A stretch of DNA of 64,000 nucleotides, taken from NCBI GenBank assembly GCA_028023455.1, contig JAQFVV010000042.1:7957922-8021921 (forward strand), in the 5' to 3' direction. Below, piece after piece: positions 1 through 12,020 of this stretch. The DNA is from Epiperipatus broadwayi. Lineage: Eukaryota > Onychophora > Udeonychophora > Euonychophora > Peripatidae. Position 1 is the first letter of the stretch; each line of letters starts with the position of its first letter. A model generated the notes under the pieces. The model had not been told where the DNA came from. It did no database searches and saw only the letters and a program-made list of their open reading frames with translations. Both the position numbers and the translations under genes were made by a program.

Positions 1-422
1 GCGTATTTATATAACAAATGACAGTTGTTTTGCAATTTGTTACTGTTGCCTTTTGAATTAAAAATTGAAGCATATTTAGTACTTTAAAACTTTAATCTGC
101 TAACTTTAATAAGATTCATTTCTCTGTATGTTTATTTTCTTTTAGAAAAGTATATATATAATCGGATATCATGACTTTGATAACACTTAATTCTGCTCAT
201 TTTTAAGCATCTTTTTTAATAACAATATTGCTACATTAATGAATTATAGTGTTTAAAACTAAATCAAATTTATCAAAACTTCTTACATCATTAGACACAT
301 AAAGATTTGATGTATGAAGAAATTAATTGAAATATTATTGATTAATCCTGTTTAATCGTGATCTAATCAATCAATATACTATATATAATCAATGTAATAA
401 ATTATTTTTCTCATTCCATATG
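1..422. other. AT-rich noncoding stretch
   Basis: I see no coding frame, RNA gene or repeat boundary here, only AT-rich sequence with short T and A runs. Confidence 0.5.
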
Positions 423-2000
423 TTATACTTACTGAAGTTTGAGATGAGTTTCAGTATGTGGTAAAATGTCAGTCGTAAACTTTTTTTCTTCTTTCTTGTT
501 TGATTTTGATGGTGGATATCTTAACCTATGAAGCATTGAACTGTGTTTCTATGATAATGATAACATTGATATAAAAACATTGTTTATTATTAAGTGTATT
601 GTATATGTTTGTGAATTGACTTTATTCATTTTAAAATGGATGTGTGAATAATAAAGCATATAGTTAGGATACAGTTATTGTTCTTTTGTTATTACATATA
701 TTTTCTTTATTGCATTCATAGTAGTAAATTACAAACAATACAACTAAATGTCTTAAATATATTTGTTATTTTATTTGTATGGTATTGTACTGGAAAAATA
801 TATATGAAAATATATTTCCAATGTAGTATAATGAGAATGTATTGCAAATTGTTTAATTAGTGTTAGAATGAAAGAATGGTATTTGTATTATGAAACATCA
901 ATGTTTGTCACATGTAATAATTTTAAAATATTTATTTTATTTGTTGTTATTCTTGTATAATAAAGTTTTTATTTGAGAGACATTGGTTGAAGTTGGCTAA
1001 AGTGTGAATAAAAGGTATTATAGTTACTCTGATGTCAGTGGGAAAAGTTATAAATAGAACTGAATAGAAAAAACTTTCTCTTACCTTGGCTTTAATAGAA
1101 GAGAATCTAAATTCCTTTATGCCATTTTTTAAAAAAAGTATATCATTGTAAAATGGATAGAATGACAAGCTGAAAATATGAAAATTAATTCTTAGCATTT
1201 TCAAAAAAACATCTGAATGTGTCTTTGCTTTTAAAAAAGGATATGATCTATTTTCAATGATGAAGTCTAAAAGCTAACAACATAAAATATATAAAGATTA
1301 TATTCATCTACTGATGTAATTTTATAAACTTGGTGAATAATTTATAGATCAAATAAAAATTGGTTCAATTTTCATAGCATTTTCATGGATGAAACTAACA
1401 TTTGTTCATTTGTGTTTTATGGATTAATTGCTAAATGAAGGGATAACTACATTGCATCATCATGTATATAAATTAATGTTTGCACACTTATAACATTATA
1501 TAGATCAAATATATGCTGAATGAAAAGATAATTTGGATATTTGAAAAATATTGGAATTAATAAAATGTGCTTCAAACTTATTGCTTTTCATAATATTTCT
1601 ACTTTTCTGGAATAATAAAACATAGTTGGATCATGATTTAAGAAATAAACACTAGAACTATGGTACTATTTAGAAAGGTTATATTTTAAAGACTATTACT
1701 CAGGTCATTTGCTTATATTTATCATTATTATTCCTATTTGTTCTCTCTTTTAATTTAAAATATATAATAATTATTGATATGAATAGTAGTAAAATTTTAG
1801 GTCAAGTAATAATCTATTTATATTTTACGGCATAGTAATTATTGTTTTAATTTAAAATATTTTTTTATTGATTGATTATAAACTAACTTCAGTATATTAC
1901 TTATATTAGGAGTTTAAAATGATCATATCATAATAAGTATTTATTTTGTTCTCTTAAATTTATATTAACAAATAAATAGATTCATATATATTTAATATTT
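423..2000. repeat. Duplicated noncoding segment, copy 1
   Basis: This stretch aligns by eye, in order and in the same orientation, with 59528-62370. Shared landmarks include a block near 425 (matching 59530), the block ending in a T-run and TTGCATTCATAGTAG near 700 (matching 59790), GATGTCAGTGGG near 1031 (GATGTCAATTT near 61318), and ATTGGAATTAATAAAATGTG at 1550 (61923). Copy 2 is longer because two HHR-bearing elements are inserted in it. No coding potential is visible. The short frames at 678-860 and 947-1204 are not conserved as protein in copy 2 and I do not call them genes. Confidence 0.75.
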
Positions 2001-4068
2001 TGATCAATTATATTTTTATATTAAGTGTCAAAAGAAAATACATCTTGAACTTTTTTATATTTTGGAAAGTATAAATATTCTAGAACATTTTTTGTGTTAC
2101 ATAATGCAATCATCTATTTGAATATGAAGTTTATGTCAATTAAAAATCTATTGCATAAAGTATAATATAATCATATGCATATATTTTAAATGTTTTTTGC
2201 CATATATATATATATACTTTTGATTTTAATTTATATCAATTTGTTAATAAAGTTTGAATTAATTTAAAACAAGTATGCTTGATTGGCTTTCAATTTTAAT
2301 GCAGATTTGTGGGTTAATTTTATTTGGATGAGATGATATTCACTAATTAATAATACCACATAATTCATTAGAAGCAGTTACAAAAATAGTTCAGAAATCA
2401 AAACCACAGAATGGGTAAGAAAGTATAATTCCATATCATTTTCTTTGTATTAAATTTAATGCTTATTATCTGACCCTAGATTTTATACAGCAATAAATTA
2501 ACTGATTTGACATTTTTAAATATCTAATAAGTAATTAGAACCTTATTGTAACTATTTTGCTAGTAACAAGTAAAAGTCATATTAAGATAGAAATTATATA
2601 TATCTGAATTGATGATAAAGGTGCAAATATGAAAATTATTAAAGATGAGTAAAGGTAATTACAATTAGATGATTGCATATTTAATTTTAAATCATTATTG
2701 ATTAAAGTGAATGTTATAATGAGTTACTATACAGCCACAAAGATCATAATCTTGTTCAGTTATAGAGCTGATAATAGTAATATATTTATTTTGTTACAAA
2801 TTAGAGTGATTTGCTTTAATTATATTTAAAGTTCACTATTCTGGGTCATAAATTTAATTTAAATAATAAATTTTAATATTAATATTTGATTATAATAGAT
2901 CTAACAATCTTTCACATGCTTTGACAGTTATAGTCTAAAATTCAAACAATTTAGCTTCATTAAACTGATGAGTAATTGGATATGATTTGTGCATAATATT
3001 TGAATAAGCTTCAAATAAGAATCTATCATTTATTTTATATATTGTTATGATTGGATATTGAAAATCTTAAGGTTATTTAATAAGATGATTTTATTTTATA
3101 GTATTTTAAGTTGGTGAAAATGGAAAGGTATGTTAGGTTAATTGATTTTGTATTATTATTAATTATTTAATCTAATATATTATGGATTTCTTAGATAATA
3201 TGAGTATGTTGATATTAGTGGAATAATATAGTTAAGTTAATATTACATTTGATTTTATTTGGTTGTAATTAAAAATCATTTATTGAGTTATATATTTTGT
3301 TAGATATCTCTGATATTGTAAACTTGTAGAGCATATTAAGATTATTATTTCATCCATCCATGAATTATTTCATTTAAATATAAATAATGTTCAATTTTTA
3401 ATACAAGTTTATATTACTATAAATAGTGTGTTGATACTTGAGGAATATTAAAATGTATCTGCAATTCTTTGTCATTATTTTTATTCTATTATAAGTGGTT
3501 TATGGAATAAGCATAGATCATTTTATAAGATGATGTTGTTTGATTTTATTACTTTATCTTTAACTTATTGCAAATAATGCTTATATTTTAGGGTAGTTTG
3601 AAATAATAATTTTGCTTGTTTTGTTATTTGTTCTAAATGTTATTTGAATGTATGGAGTAATAACAAAGATTATTACCATTGTTTTATTAACTTAAATGAT
3701 AGATTGTTATTCGTTAATTGATATTCATTTTAGTTTACCGTATTATTTTTATTCTGTTATAAATGATGGTACAATTCACAGGCATTAATAAATTATGATT
3801 GTGCTTCCTTGTTTCATATTTTTATTCTGTTATAAATAGCATTCAACTTCAAAGTATATTTTTATTCAGTTGCAAATGATGAGCAATGATTGGGCTATAT
3901 TTCCATATGCATTATCTTTTATCTTCCATGTTCAATGTCTTTGGGAATACATTCTGGGAGTAGAAAAATTATTGGAATAGGCATCTACTAATGTTTTAAC
4001 CAGCTATTAACAGGTTTTAAATGCTTGGCATTTTTCTGCAAATAACTTTTCCTTTTGGCATATATACA
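2001..4068. other. AT-rich noncoding stretch
   Basis: No frame of note. It holds short TA microsatellites (near 2200) and AT-rich text. Weak repetition of 'ttattctgttataaatga'-like phrases at 3470-3880 suggests decayed local repeats. Confidence 0.45.
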
Positions 4069-4540
4069 TCAAAATTACCCTAAATACAATTCAACCAAAC
4101 TAGACAAAAAAACAACAACTCTAAAACACAACCAATGGTTTCACTGCTACAAGCAGACTTTTCAAGTGTAAAGAACTACAAAATAACAACATATTTAAAA
4201 CTAAACATTACCCACAATTCCACTTACATCCCATATACTCTTAATATTAAAAGAACTTTTAAATAAGTTGATTGCTTCAGAATCATAAATTTTTAATAAT
4301 AAATATTTTTTAATTCTATTTATGATTCTGAAGCAATTAACTTATTTAAAAGTTCTTGTAATATTAAGAGTGTATGAGATGTAAGTGGAATGGTGTGTGG
4401 GTAATGTTTAGTTTTAAACATGTTGTTATTTTGTAGTTCTTGAGAAGTCTGTTTGTAGCAATGAAACATTGGTTTTGTTTTAAAGGGATTTTTTTTTTTT
4501 TTTGGCTACTTGAGTTGTGAATTTGGGGTAATTTTGATTA
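4069..4540. repeat. Large palindrome, decayed PLE terminus pair (family E)
   Basis: Left arm about 4069-4290 and right arm about 4305-4540 are imperfect inverted repeats around an AT-rich centre near 4300. Shared blocks, read as reverse complements, include GATTCTGAAGCAATTAAC, AATATTAAGAGTGTATGAGA and GTAATGTTTAGTTTTAAA. Each arm holds a stem (CTGC..GCAG in the left arm) followed by GAAAC. This is the layout of the HHR-like motif in PLE terminal repeats, but the core box reads TTGARAA rather than CTGANGA in both arms. I infer a decayed head-to-head PLE terminus pair. A DNA-type foldback element is the alternative. Confidence 0.55.
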
Positions 4541-5869
4541 TTTTATTGATTAGCTTAGCTTTAGGTTTTTAATGTTTATGTATATATAATTTTTGTGATC
4601 ACCTATTAATATAGCAGTGATGGGTGAATGGTGATAAGTATTATGATTTTTTCCCAATAATATTGTATGACCAGTGAAAATAAAGAGATTACATAAAAAC
4701 GAAAGGATTAATCTAATTTATTTTATCTAATGACAATTTATCACAAATAAACAAAACACATAAGCACAATTTTAAAATATTTACAAGAATTTCATTTTTG
4801 TTAATTATCTAAGAAAAATTGTTGCTAGATAGTTGTAGATTTGATTCAATATGTTTGTGTAGACATTATATATATAGTAAAGTTTTTCTCTTTTATAATT
4901 TAGATGTTTAATTTTGTTTGCACTTTTTATTAATTAATGTAATGACAGGAAAAAAAATTATGTTTAAGTTTATAAATCCATTTTTTATTACAAAATGTTT
5001 TTTTGTTTTTTTTTTAAAAAAAAACAACTAATTAATTTCTCTATCTTCACAATACATACATAGTGTATATATATATATATATATATATATTTGAAATCAG
5101 TTACAGTAGCTGCTAATATGTGTAAATTTTGACATTTTATAATTTAAAAAAAAAGTATTAGAGCTTTATAATTTAATTATAAAAATAAAAAAAAATTAAA
5201 TATTTTATTAACATATAAATAATTTCAACAAAAGTATAATTATATTTATAATGCAGAATCTAACCACCAGATAGAATATACCTACATAGTATATACAAGA
5301 GGTGGTCAAACTTCATGTCTATGTTAAAACTCATATATATTCAAGAGCCGCGGCATCCGCTGATTCAATTTTTTTTAAAGTATTTAGCAGAAAAAATATT
5401 TGACTTACAATTTTATGATAGTAATATTAAAAGTATTGAAGTTGAAAATGTAAACAATTATTATAAAATTGTCATAACATAAGAATAAAACATGTACACA
5501 TTGATTTCAAAATAAAATGTATAATATAAATTATATTATGATTTTATTTCAAACGTTTTGTGAGAATGTGGCTCTCAAGCCACAGTTTCATTATGGTGGG
5601 TATATGCAAATTTAATAAGCCAATTATTTATTTCCAGTATTTATATAACATATGAGATAATGTATTACATACATAAATATGAAAAGTATAAAAAATAATA
5701 AGTTGATTAGAGGGAAAAAAAATTAGAGCTGTGGTAAACTTATAATAAGAATAAACAAATAATTTTGAATTATATAAAAATTATATAAAATATGAATTGA
5801 TGAATGATAACACAAAAGAGAGTTCATTAATATTAGATGCAAGGGCATAAATTTTAGATATTAGAGAAA
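4541..5869. other. AT-rich noncoding stretch with TA microsatellite
   Basis: Contains (TA)n at about 5064-5090 and a T-run/A-run switch near 5007-5025. A slightly GC-richer stretch at 5290-5605 has AGAGGTGGTCAAACTT at the left and GTGGCTCTCAAGCCACAG at the right. It is reminiscent of hAT-type miniature elements but I could not match the ends. No gene seen. Confidence 0.4.
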
Positions 5870-6316
5870 GAAGGCAAAAATGGAATTAGGATTTGTATTG
5901 TAAATATTGCTTATTTTAGATGGGCTTTAGACAATATTGAATATTTATTCTTTTAGTGTGTAGGATATTGAAAGAAGGTCTTTATTAACATATGAAGAAT
6001 GGGAGAAATTTAAAAGTAAAATGAATGAAAGAGGTCGGGATTTTTTATTATTTAGGTTTATAATAAAACTGGGGAATATGAGGTTAGCATAATGAAATTA
6101 TTGAAACAACCTTTATTCCAATGAAATACAAAGGAAAAAACATGAATTAGAGCTAGCAAAATAATTGAGTAATAAGGAATAAGAAATAGATGAACTTATT
6201 GTATTTAAGCATTTTAAAGAAGGAAATACTTAACTTGGCTAACGGGATTTCTCATGTAACCTACACGCAGAAACGTTTGAGTTCATTTAAAGAGAAGCCA
6301 TTTTACATTACATTAC
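5870..6316 (+). pseudogene. Decayed 3' end of the CACAT-tailed LINE
   Basis: The 3' end at 6236-6316 carries the same signature as the LINE copies at 27.2, 35.9 and 36.2 kb: TGGCTAACGGGATTTCTC, then TTTAAAGAGAAGCCA, then a short pentamer-like tail (TTACATTACATTAC). Upstream (5870-6235) purine-rich text resembles the diverged C-terminal coding part, but all frames contain many stops. It is 5' truncated and clearly older than the other copies. The limits on the left are approximate. Confidence 0.5.
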
Positions 6317-9239
6317 CAAATAAAAAATCAATAAGAAATAAAATGTGATATTTATTATTAAATTTATGGCATTAAATAAATGCAGGAAACAATAAGTTAT
6401 TAATTATATTTAGTCATCAAATGTTTTTTTTTTTTAAAAAAAATCTCATTTAGTCATTAATTGATTATAAAAAGTAAAGCAAAAATAATTTAAATTGACA
6501 TTTATTTGCATGTGACAAATTTTATTGCTTCAATTATCTCTGAATATATTAAGACTTCTATTAGAAATGTATAAACAAAACAAAATTCTTTAGCTTAAAA
6601 AGAAATTAATTTTTCTTTTAAAGTTTGTTATAAAATGACAAGAGATTGAGTCGTACAAGTTAGCCCTTTAAAATAAAATATATAAAAAAAGTAATAAAAC
6701 AGTTACTGTAGCTTTGAATTTTAAGAATTAAAAGAAAGAATATATAATTGTTATTATTATTTTAAAATAAAATAAAGATGCCAATTCAAATTTAAAAATT
6801 AAAAATTTAATAATGAATAAACACATTTTATTTCTTAATTATCAATTTTTCTTTGATCATTGATAATGTTATATGCCTTCATTTAATGTATAGATCATAG
6901 CTAAAGCTGGATCATTAATGTTTCCTCAAACTTGACATAATAAATACTTTATCACATATATCTAAAATCATTAAGAAATAATAAAAATTTAAACTTTACA
7001 AGTGTTTATAAAATACTGTTACATACTGATTATCATATAATACAATAATTAAATTTATAAAACATCAGCTATTTAATTTCAAATTTGAATGCATGTCAAA
7101 GTTTTATTATGAAATAATATTCAAATTTATTTTATAACTGGATTTTTAGAGCTGTCAAATAAGCATAGAATTTGCGTACTTACTATTAATAATCTTAATG
7201 TAGTATTATTTCTAAATGTAAATTAAATGTAAATCTTCTATTAGACAGCTAATTGAGAATGGTGGAAAATAGTGTTGACAGTATTTCAAAATTTGTTATT
7301 ATTAAAAAAATTATGAACACTAATTATGAGTAAATCTTCATTAATTTTGAATGTTATTAATATTAAAGACATTTTGTATTATTTAAATTTTCTAACCTTT
7401 TTTTTTTTAAAAAAATATAACTTATTTAATCTACAAATTATATTTTGAAATTTATTATTTTTAGAACAAAGATCATGAGATTAGATTTTGAGAACTTTTG
7501 AACTAAATATATACAATCAATTTATTTTTATTTGCATTATCTTCCAATTTTAAATGAATACTTTGACCCATCATTAAGAATTTACCTTTAATGAAATTCT
7601 TGTAAGTCAGATGATAATTTTCATTTCACCTTCTGAATACTAAAAGGTAAAAAAAAAAAAAAGTACTTTTAATAAATATATCACATGGTTACTTTTTTTT
7701 AATGTGTGTGTTATTACGATTTAGTATTTATAAGATTGGCATAAATAGTTTGAAGAAGTTGGTATATTTTTTAGAATTAAAATTTTCTCTTTAGAGAATA
7801 ACTGTTTTGCCACTTTAAAAAAAAAAAAGTTTATATATTTTTAATCATTTTTTTAATTATTATTTTAATTATCTTTTAAAAAAAAATAGTACAGTAATTG
7901 ATCTAAATAAGACTAACCCTTTTATGACATAGCTCTAAAATTGAAATACTATACTAAATAATATTAAAAGAGCAATTACTTTTAGCGGAATAACTATAAA
8001 AGAAAACGTATTTAATAACTTATGTTTATCTGAAGACTTGTATTTTATTTGTAATTATAAGCTGAACTATTTCCATCATCTAGTTTAATTGTTAAATGTT
8101 TTTAGAAAAAAAGTCAAACTTTATTTATACTTTTCTAGATACATTTGTTTATGATAAAACACGATTTAATATGCAGTTGCACAAGTTACTTTGTACTACA
8201 TGTAAAGGATAATATGCAGCACTAGAATATTGAAAGAAATATGAAGTGTACATGAATTTGGCATATAGTTTGTATAATTTATCATCAAATTACATTCAAA
8301 TATATGTACTAAATTAATCTTTAGTGATAATATATTTTCATCCTTGATATCGTCCAATTTAATTTTAACAATTTCTACAATTACTTTAATCTAACCATAG
8401 CATCATTTGATACTCTTTTATTCCACCAATTTTTTTTGAGCCTAAGGATTTGATCTTTTTTGCATGAATGATCATATGACCTTAAAGATATCTAGTGGAT
8501 GATCTTTCATCTCTCATTATTGTTCTCTTTTAATGAATGAAGTATTTAAATTATTTTTTAAAATTATTACCATATATATTATGCATCCAGTATATTGTGT
8601 ATAAGAAGGACAAATATAGCAGTGTGAATGTTGAGGAAAAGACTTATAGGAAAAGGATTAACTAAAGATTAAACAATGTTTGTTTGTAGTGCTGATATTA
8701 AGATCCCCCCCCCCTTTTTTTTTTTGCCAAGTCCCTAACAATTACACAATAGATCAAACTATTATTCTACTATTCTGTTCAAAGTAATGCAGTCATTTAC
8801 ATTACTACAAGAGATGATTGGTATTATTTTCTTCTGTTCTTCAAATATTTCTGGCATGCCCAGTGACAGTTTAACATTGGAATTAAACCACTAATCTTTA
8901 GATTCATGATAACAAAATTTAACATGATGCATTAAGTAATTAGGCTTTTTTATCAAAAAAACTCAGCAGAAATTTTACTTTTAAAATTAACTTCTGTTAG
9001 TTTTTTAAATTGATTATAAGTTTAACATATTGGACAGTTTGAGAGAGAAAAAATAGTTAACAATATACATGGATAACACAAGATTCATGTGATTTACAAT
9101 TTGATCTTTATTAAATTGTCAAATGGAAAAAAGAATTGTATAGATGTTCATAGTAATAATTATAAATATATCAAAAATCCACTCCCAATATATACCTATA
9201 CCATGTGTCTATTGATATTCTTGATATATATCCTTCAAT
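6317..9239. other. AT-rich noncoding stretch
   Basis: No coding frame. Holds several T-run/A-run switches (6424, 7399, 7860), a C10T10 tract at about 8705-8725 and otherwise featureless AT-rich sequence. Confidence 0.45.
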
Positions 9240-11460
9240 AAATAGTCCAATATTACAAAGGAGAGGCAAAAGTAATGAGCCTTCATATGGCATGATAGAT
9301 ATCAAGCAGAGCAAGTGCATTATCTTTATTTTTGATTTTAGATATCTGATTGTAAAACAGGGATTGTAATTTCTTGGATGTAGGGGTAAAACAAAAATGA
9401 CATCTCAAGACCCAAAAGGTGAACATGATGAAAATTGTGACTCTAATGGAGGGAAAGAAACCATTCTTCATACTATGTATGATGTTGGTGATTGATGAAA
9501 TATATGATTTAGCTATTGATTCAATAATATTTCTATATAAAAAAAGGGCTGGACATTGAAATAAAAGGTGATGAATTGTTTCTTAATATTTATAACAGAG
9601 TAAGCAAATGGAGTATTCTTTGTGACAAATAGTAATTAGTGGGTAGCTCATTTAGATTGATTTTAATAAGGAATTTAGATATTTTGGTTCTACATGCCAA
9701 AATTTGAATTTTGAAATGATTTGTTTATTATTGAGATTAAGCAGAGACTGTGGTTGCGAGTGATTGGTATTATGAGTCATGTTATAGGCTTCCCAATAAA
9801 TTATTTTTTTTGAAATGGAATCTTGATTCAGGTCAAAATGAGCAGCAATACATTTGATAAGAAATTCAAAAAACTTAACCACCACTGGGTGTTGGTTTAT
9901 TAGTAGGAGTAATTCAGATAAATTTTATAGCATCAGGTTCACAAATACAAATTTAAATATTGAGTTAAATAATCTCTGAAGAAAAAGATAGGAATTGAAT
10001 GGAATGAGAGATCATTATCGTTGGCATACCTGTTCAGTGTTCTAACAGTGATGACCACAACTTTTTTTTTATTCCAAATTAATTTGGAACAAATCAAATT
10101 TATTTTTCTCTTAAATGCATTGGTGAAGGCATATAGAATGTAATTTTTGGAAAGATTAAGATGTTGATTAGAGATATTTTTGTATAAAAAGACAAAATTG
10201 CTTTTGGACATTAGATGAAAGCAGGGAGTTCTGGATTGATATTCTCATGGCATTTACTGATATATAGATAGGAATGCCAAGGAAATTGTGTGGGGGTGCA
10301 ATAATGAGAGATAAGGCACTATTGCCAGAGAGTATATTCCATATGGATGATTTATTAAGATCAACTTGGAGTTTAAAAGGAACATTGGACTCTTCAAGAA
10401 TTGATAAATATGATTATAGATATTTCTTGGAAGGAATGAAGATGACAAGATCATCCATAAATGTTATCTGTTTGATAACCCTATTAATCATTGTAACATG
10501 AATGCCAAGTAATTGCTCTTCTATTTTAAGAAGGAGCAGATTGATGTAAGTGATGAAAAATAATCACTCAATGGTGATTCTTGCAGAATAGAGTTAGAAG
10601 ATTTAAAGCCTGGGGACACTTTGTCACTAAGAGTAATAGAAATTTCTCTATTTGTTAATAAGTTAGCTAATATATAGAGAATAGGAATAAGTATGCTATG
10701 AGATTATAATAATTCAATGAGAGAGTCTATGGGTACAGAATCAAAGGCATATGGAATATCTATTTGCATAGCATGATGGAATCAGAGGTGGAAGCTACCA
10801 TCTTTGCATATTGGTATTCTGAAATTGAAGCAAGTATAATAGGTTGAATCTTATTCTCTATGATAGATTCAATAATTTTTGTAAGTAATGGGGACATAAA
10901 GATATGGTGAAGGTTATTTAGTGGGGACGTGTATTCATTTTGAGGAATGGAACTAATAATACTGGGTAACAATACAATAAATTTGTTTAGACAAACAATT
11001 AAGTGAATTTGTGGCATCAGATAGCATGAAATTGCTAATATGCAAAAGAAAATATTTATGAATGGCATGTGACCCAGGATAAATGCTATCAGGGAGAGAT
11101 TTTAGCTTCATCATGATGTTAGACTTTATGATGTCATGATCATCATGATTGATATCAAAGGCATACACTGGAAGTACAAAACAGTTTAGGGCCTGCAACT
11201 TTGATTTAAAATGATAAAAGAGTAGGTCATCCTATTGAGCCCTGTTTAGAAATTGTCATTAGTAATAATTAAAGAGGGAACAGATTTTTTTTTATTTTTA
11301 TAGGAAAGAGCTCACTGAATATAGCCTTTTGTCCAATTACGGGATTGAACTAGAAAGATTTTTTCTTTTTTTGATAAGTATTCAGATAAAACAGATTGAT
11401 TATGCTTATATTGCTGCTTAAGCATCATAATGGATGGTATAGAAGCGGGATCATTTGAAG
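9240..11460 (-). pseudogene. Non-LTR retrotransposon (LINE) RT and C-terminal domain, decayed
   Basis: Read on the minus strand, from high to low coordinates, this shows: a segment near 10760-10930 with SPLLTKIIESIIENK and an ISEYQ...ST motif, typical of the N-terminal part of a LINE reverse transcriptase; the catalytic box near 10458-10495 read as TFMDDLVIF (an FMDD variant of YADD); and, near 9530-9640, a zinc-binding C-terminus of the form ICLLC...ETIHHLLFQCP (CxxC...H...C). It ends near 9280 with ALALLDIYHAI followed by a stop. Many stops and frame shifts separate the blocks, so it is dead. This order matches LINEs with a C-terminal CCHC motif. I cannot assign the clade. No endonuclease block is recognised upstream. 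Confidence 0.7.
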
Positions 11461-11794
11461 TGGTCTTTAATTAATGGTCTCATGTTGTTTCATTAAAGCT
11501 GTAGATGATTTGTTTCTACTAGTATAGTGCTTAATTGTTTTAATAAACAAAAATCAAGCATCAAGAGGTTGAAGGAAAAGAATGTTAATCTTCCTAAAAT
11601 AAATATAAATGTCTGAAATTACTGTTAGTAGCAATGAAGCTTTTAACAAGATTCTTAATGTATTTCATTATAATGAAGAGTTGGTTGAGTGTGAATATTA
11701 ATATCAATGAATGTTGAGTACTAAATGATCTGAAAAACAAACTAGTTGCAAAGAAGGGTTAACTCTAAAGTGAATATGTGACAAATGGAATGAG

Positions 11795-12020
11795 TCAATA
11801 AACATCACATGACCAACTTCTCATATGCTTTTGTATAGCTGTTGTTAAAACAGGCAAAACTCACTATATATATTTTGCCGCACACAGCAAGCTAAAATAA
11901 TCAATGGATGCCAGAAGGTTTGTGCATAAAATCCCCATCTAGTGCCTACTCATCCAATATCCCCAGACTAGTTTCTAGCTTATGGCCTTCGTCAGTGAGG
12001 AGCCTTGGATCTGAGAGCAC
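11795..12020 (-). mobile_element. Inverted Penelope-like terminus (family A)
   Basis: This is the reverse complement of the terminus seen in the element at 58871-59198. It shares ATCAATGGATGCCAGAAGG, GTGCATAAAATCCC and the complete ribozyme region. Reading the minus strand from 12020 it contains the last codons of a PLE endonuclease frame (SALRSKAPH, then stop at 11992-11994), the HHR, then terminal-repeat sequence out to about 11795. It abuts, head-to-head, the plus-strand PLE body that begins near 12021. The inverted terminus in front of a 5'-truncated PLE is the same topology as at 59 kb and 62-64 kb. Confidence 0.7.
11960..12001 (-). ncRNA. Hammerhead ribozyme motif, family A
   Basis: On the minus strand: stem I UCCUCA (11996-12001) pairs with UGGGGA (11960-11965); the core box is CUGACGA (11989-11995); stem II is short and partly degraded (AGGC/GCUA around loop CAUAA, with an A-A mismatch and a G-U pair); then GAA, self-complementary stem III ACUAGU (11967-11972), and C as the cleavage-site base (11966). 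The minimal hammerhead layout is CUGANGA, stem II, GAA, stem III, NUH. The stop codon of the upstream PLE frame overlaps the core box. Weaker than the 59 kb copy because stem II is worn. Confidence 0.7.

Noticed and set aside
2960-2990. CTGATGAG-type box without partner
   Set aside because: No GAAA box or stems follow at hammerhead spacing.
5288-5606. Possible hAT-type miniature element (AGAGGTGGTCAAACTT start, GTGGCTCTCAAGCCACAG near the right)
   Set aside because: The two ends do not form convincing inverted repeats and I found no 8-bp target duplication.
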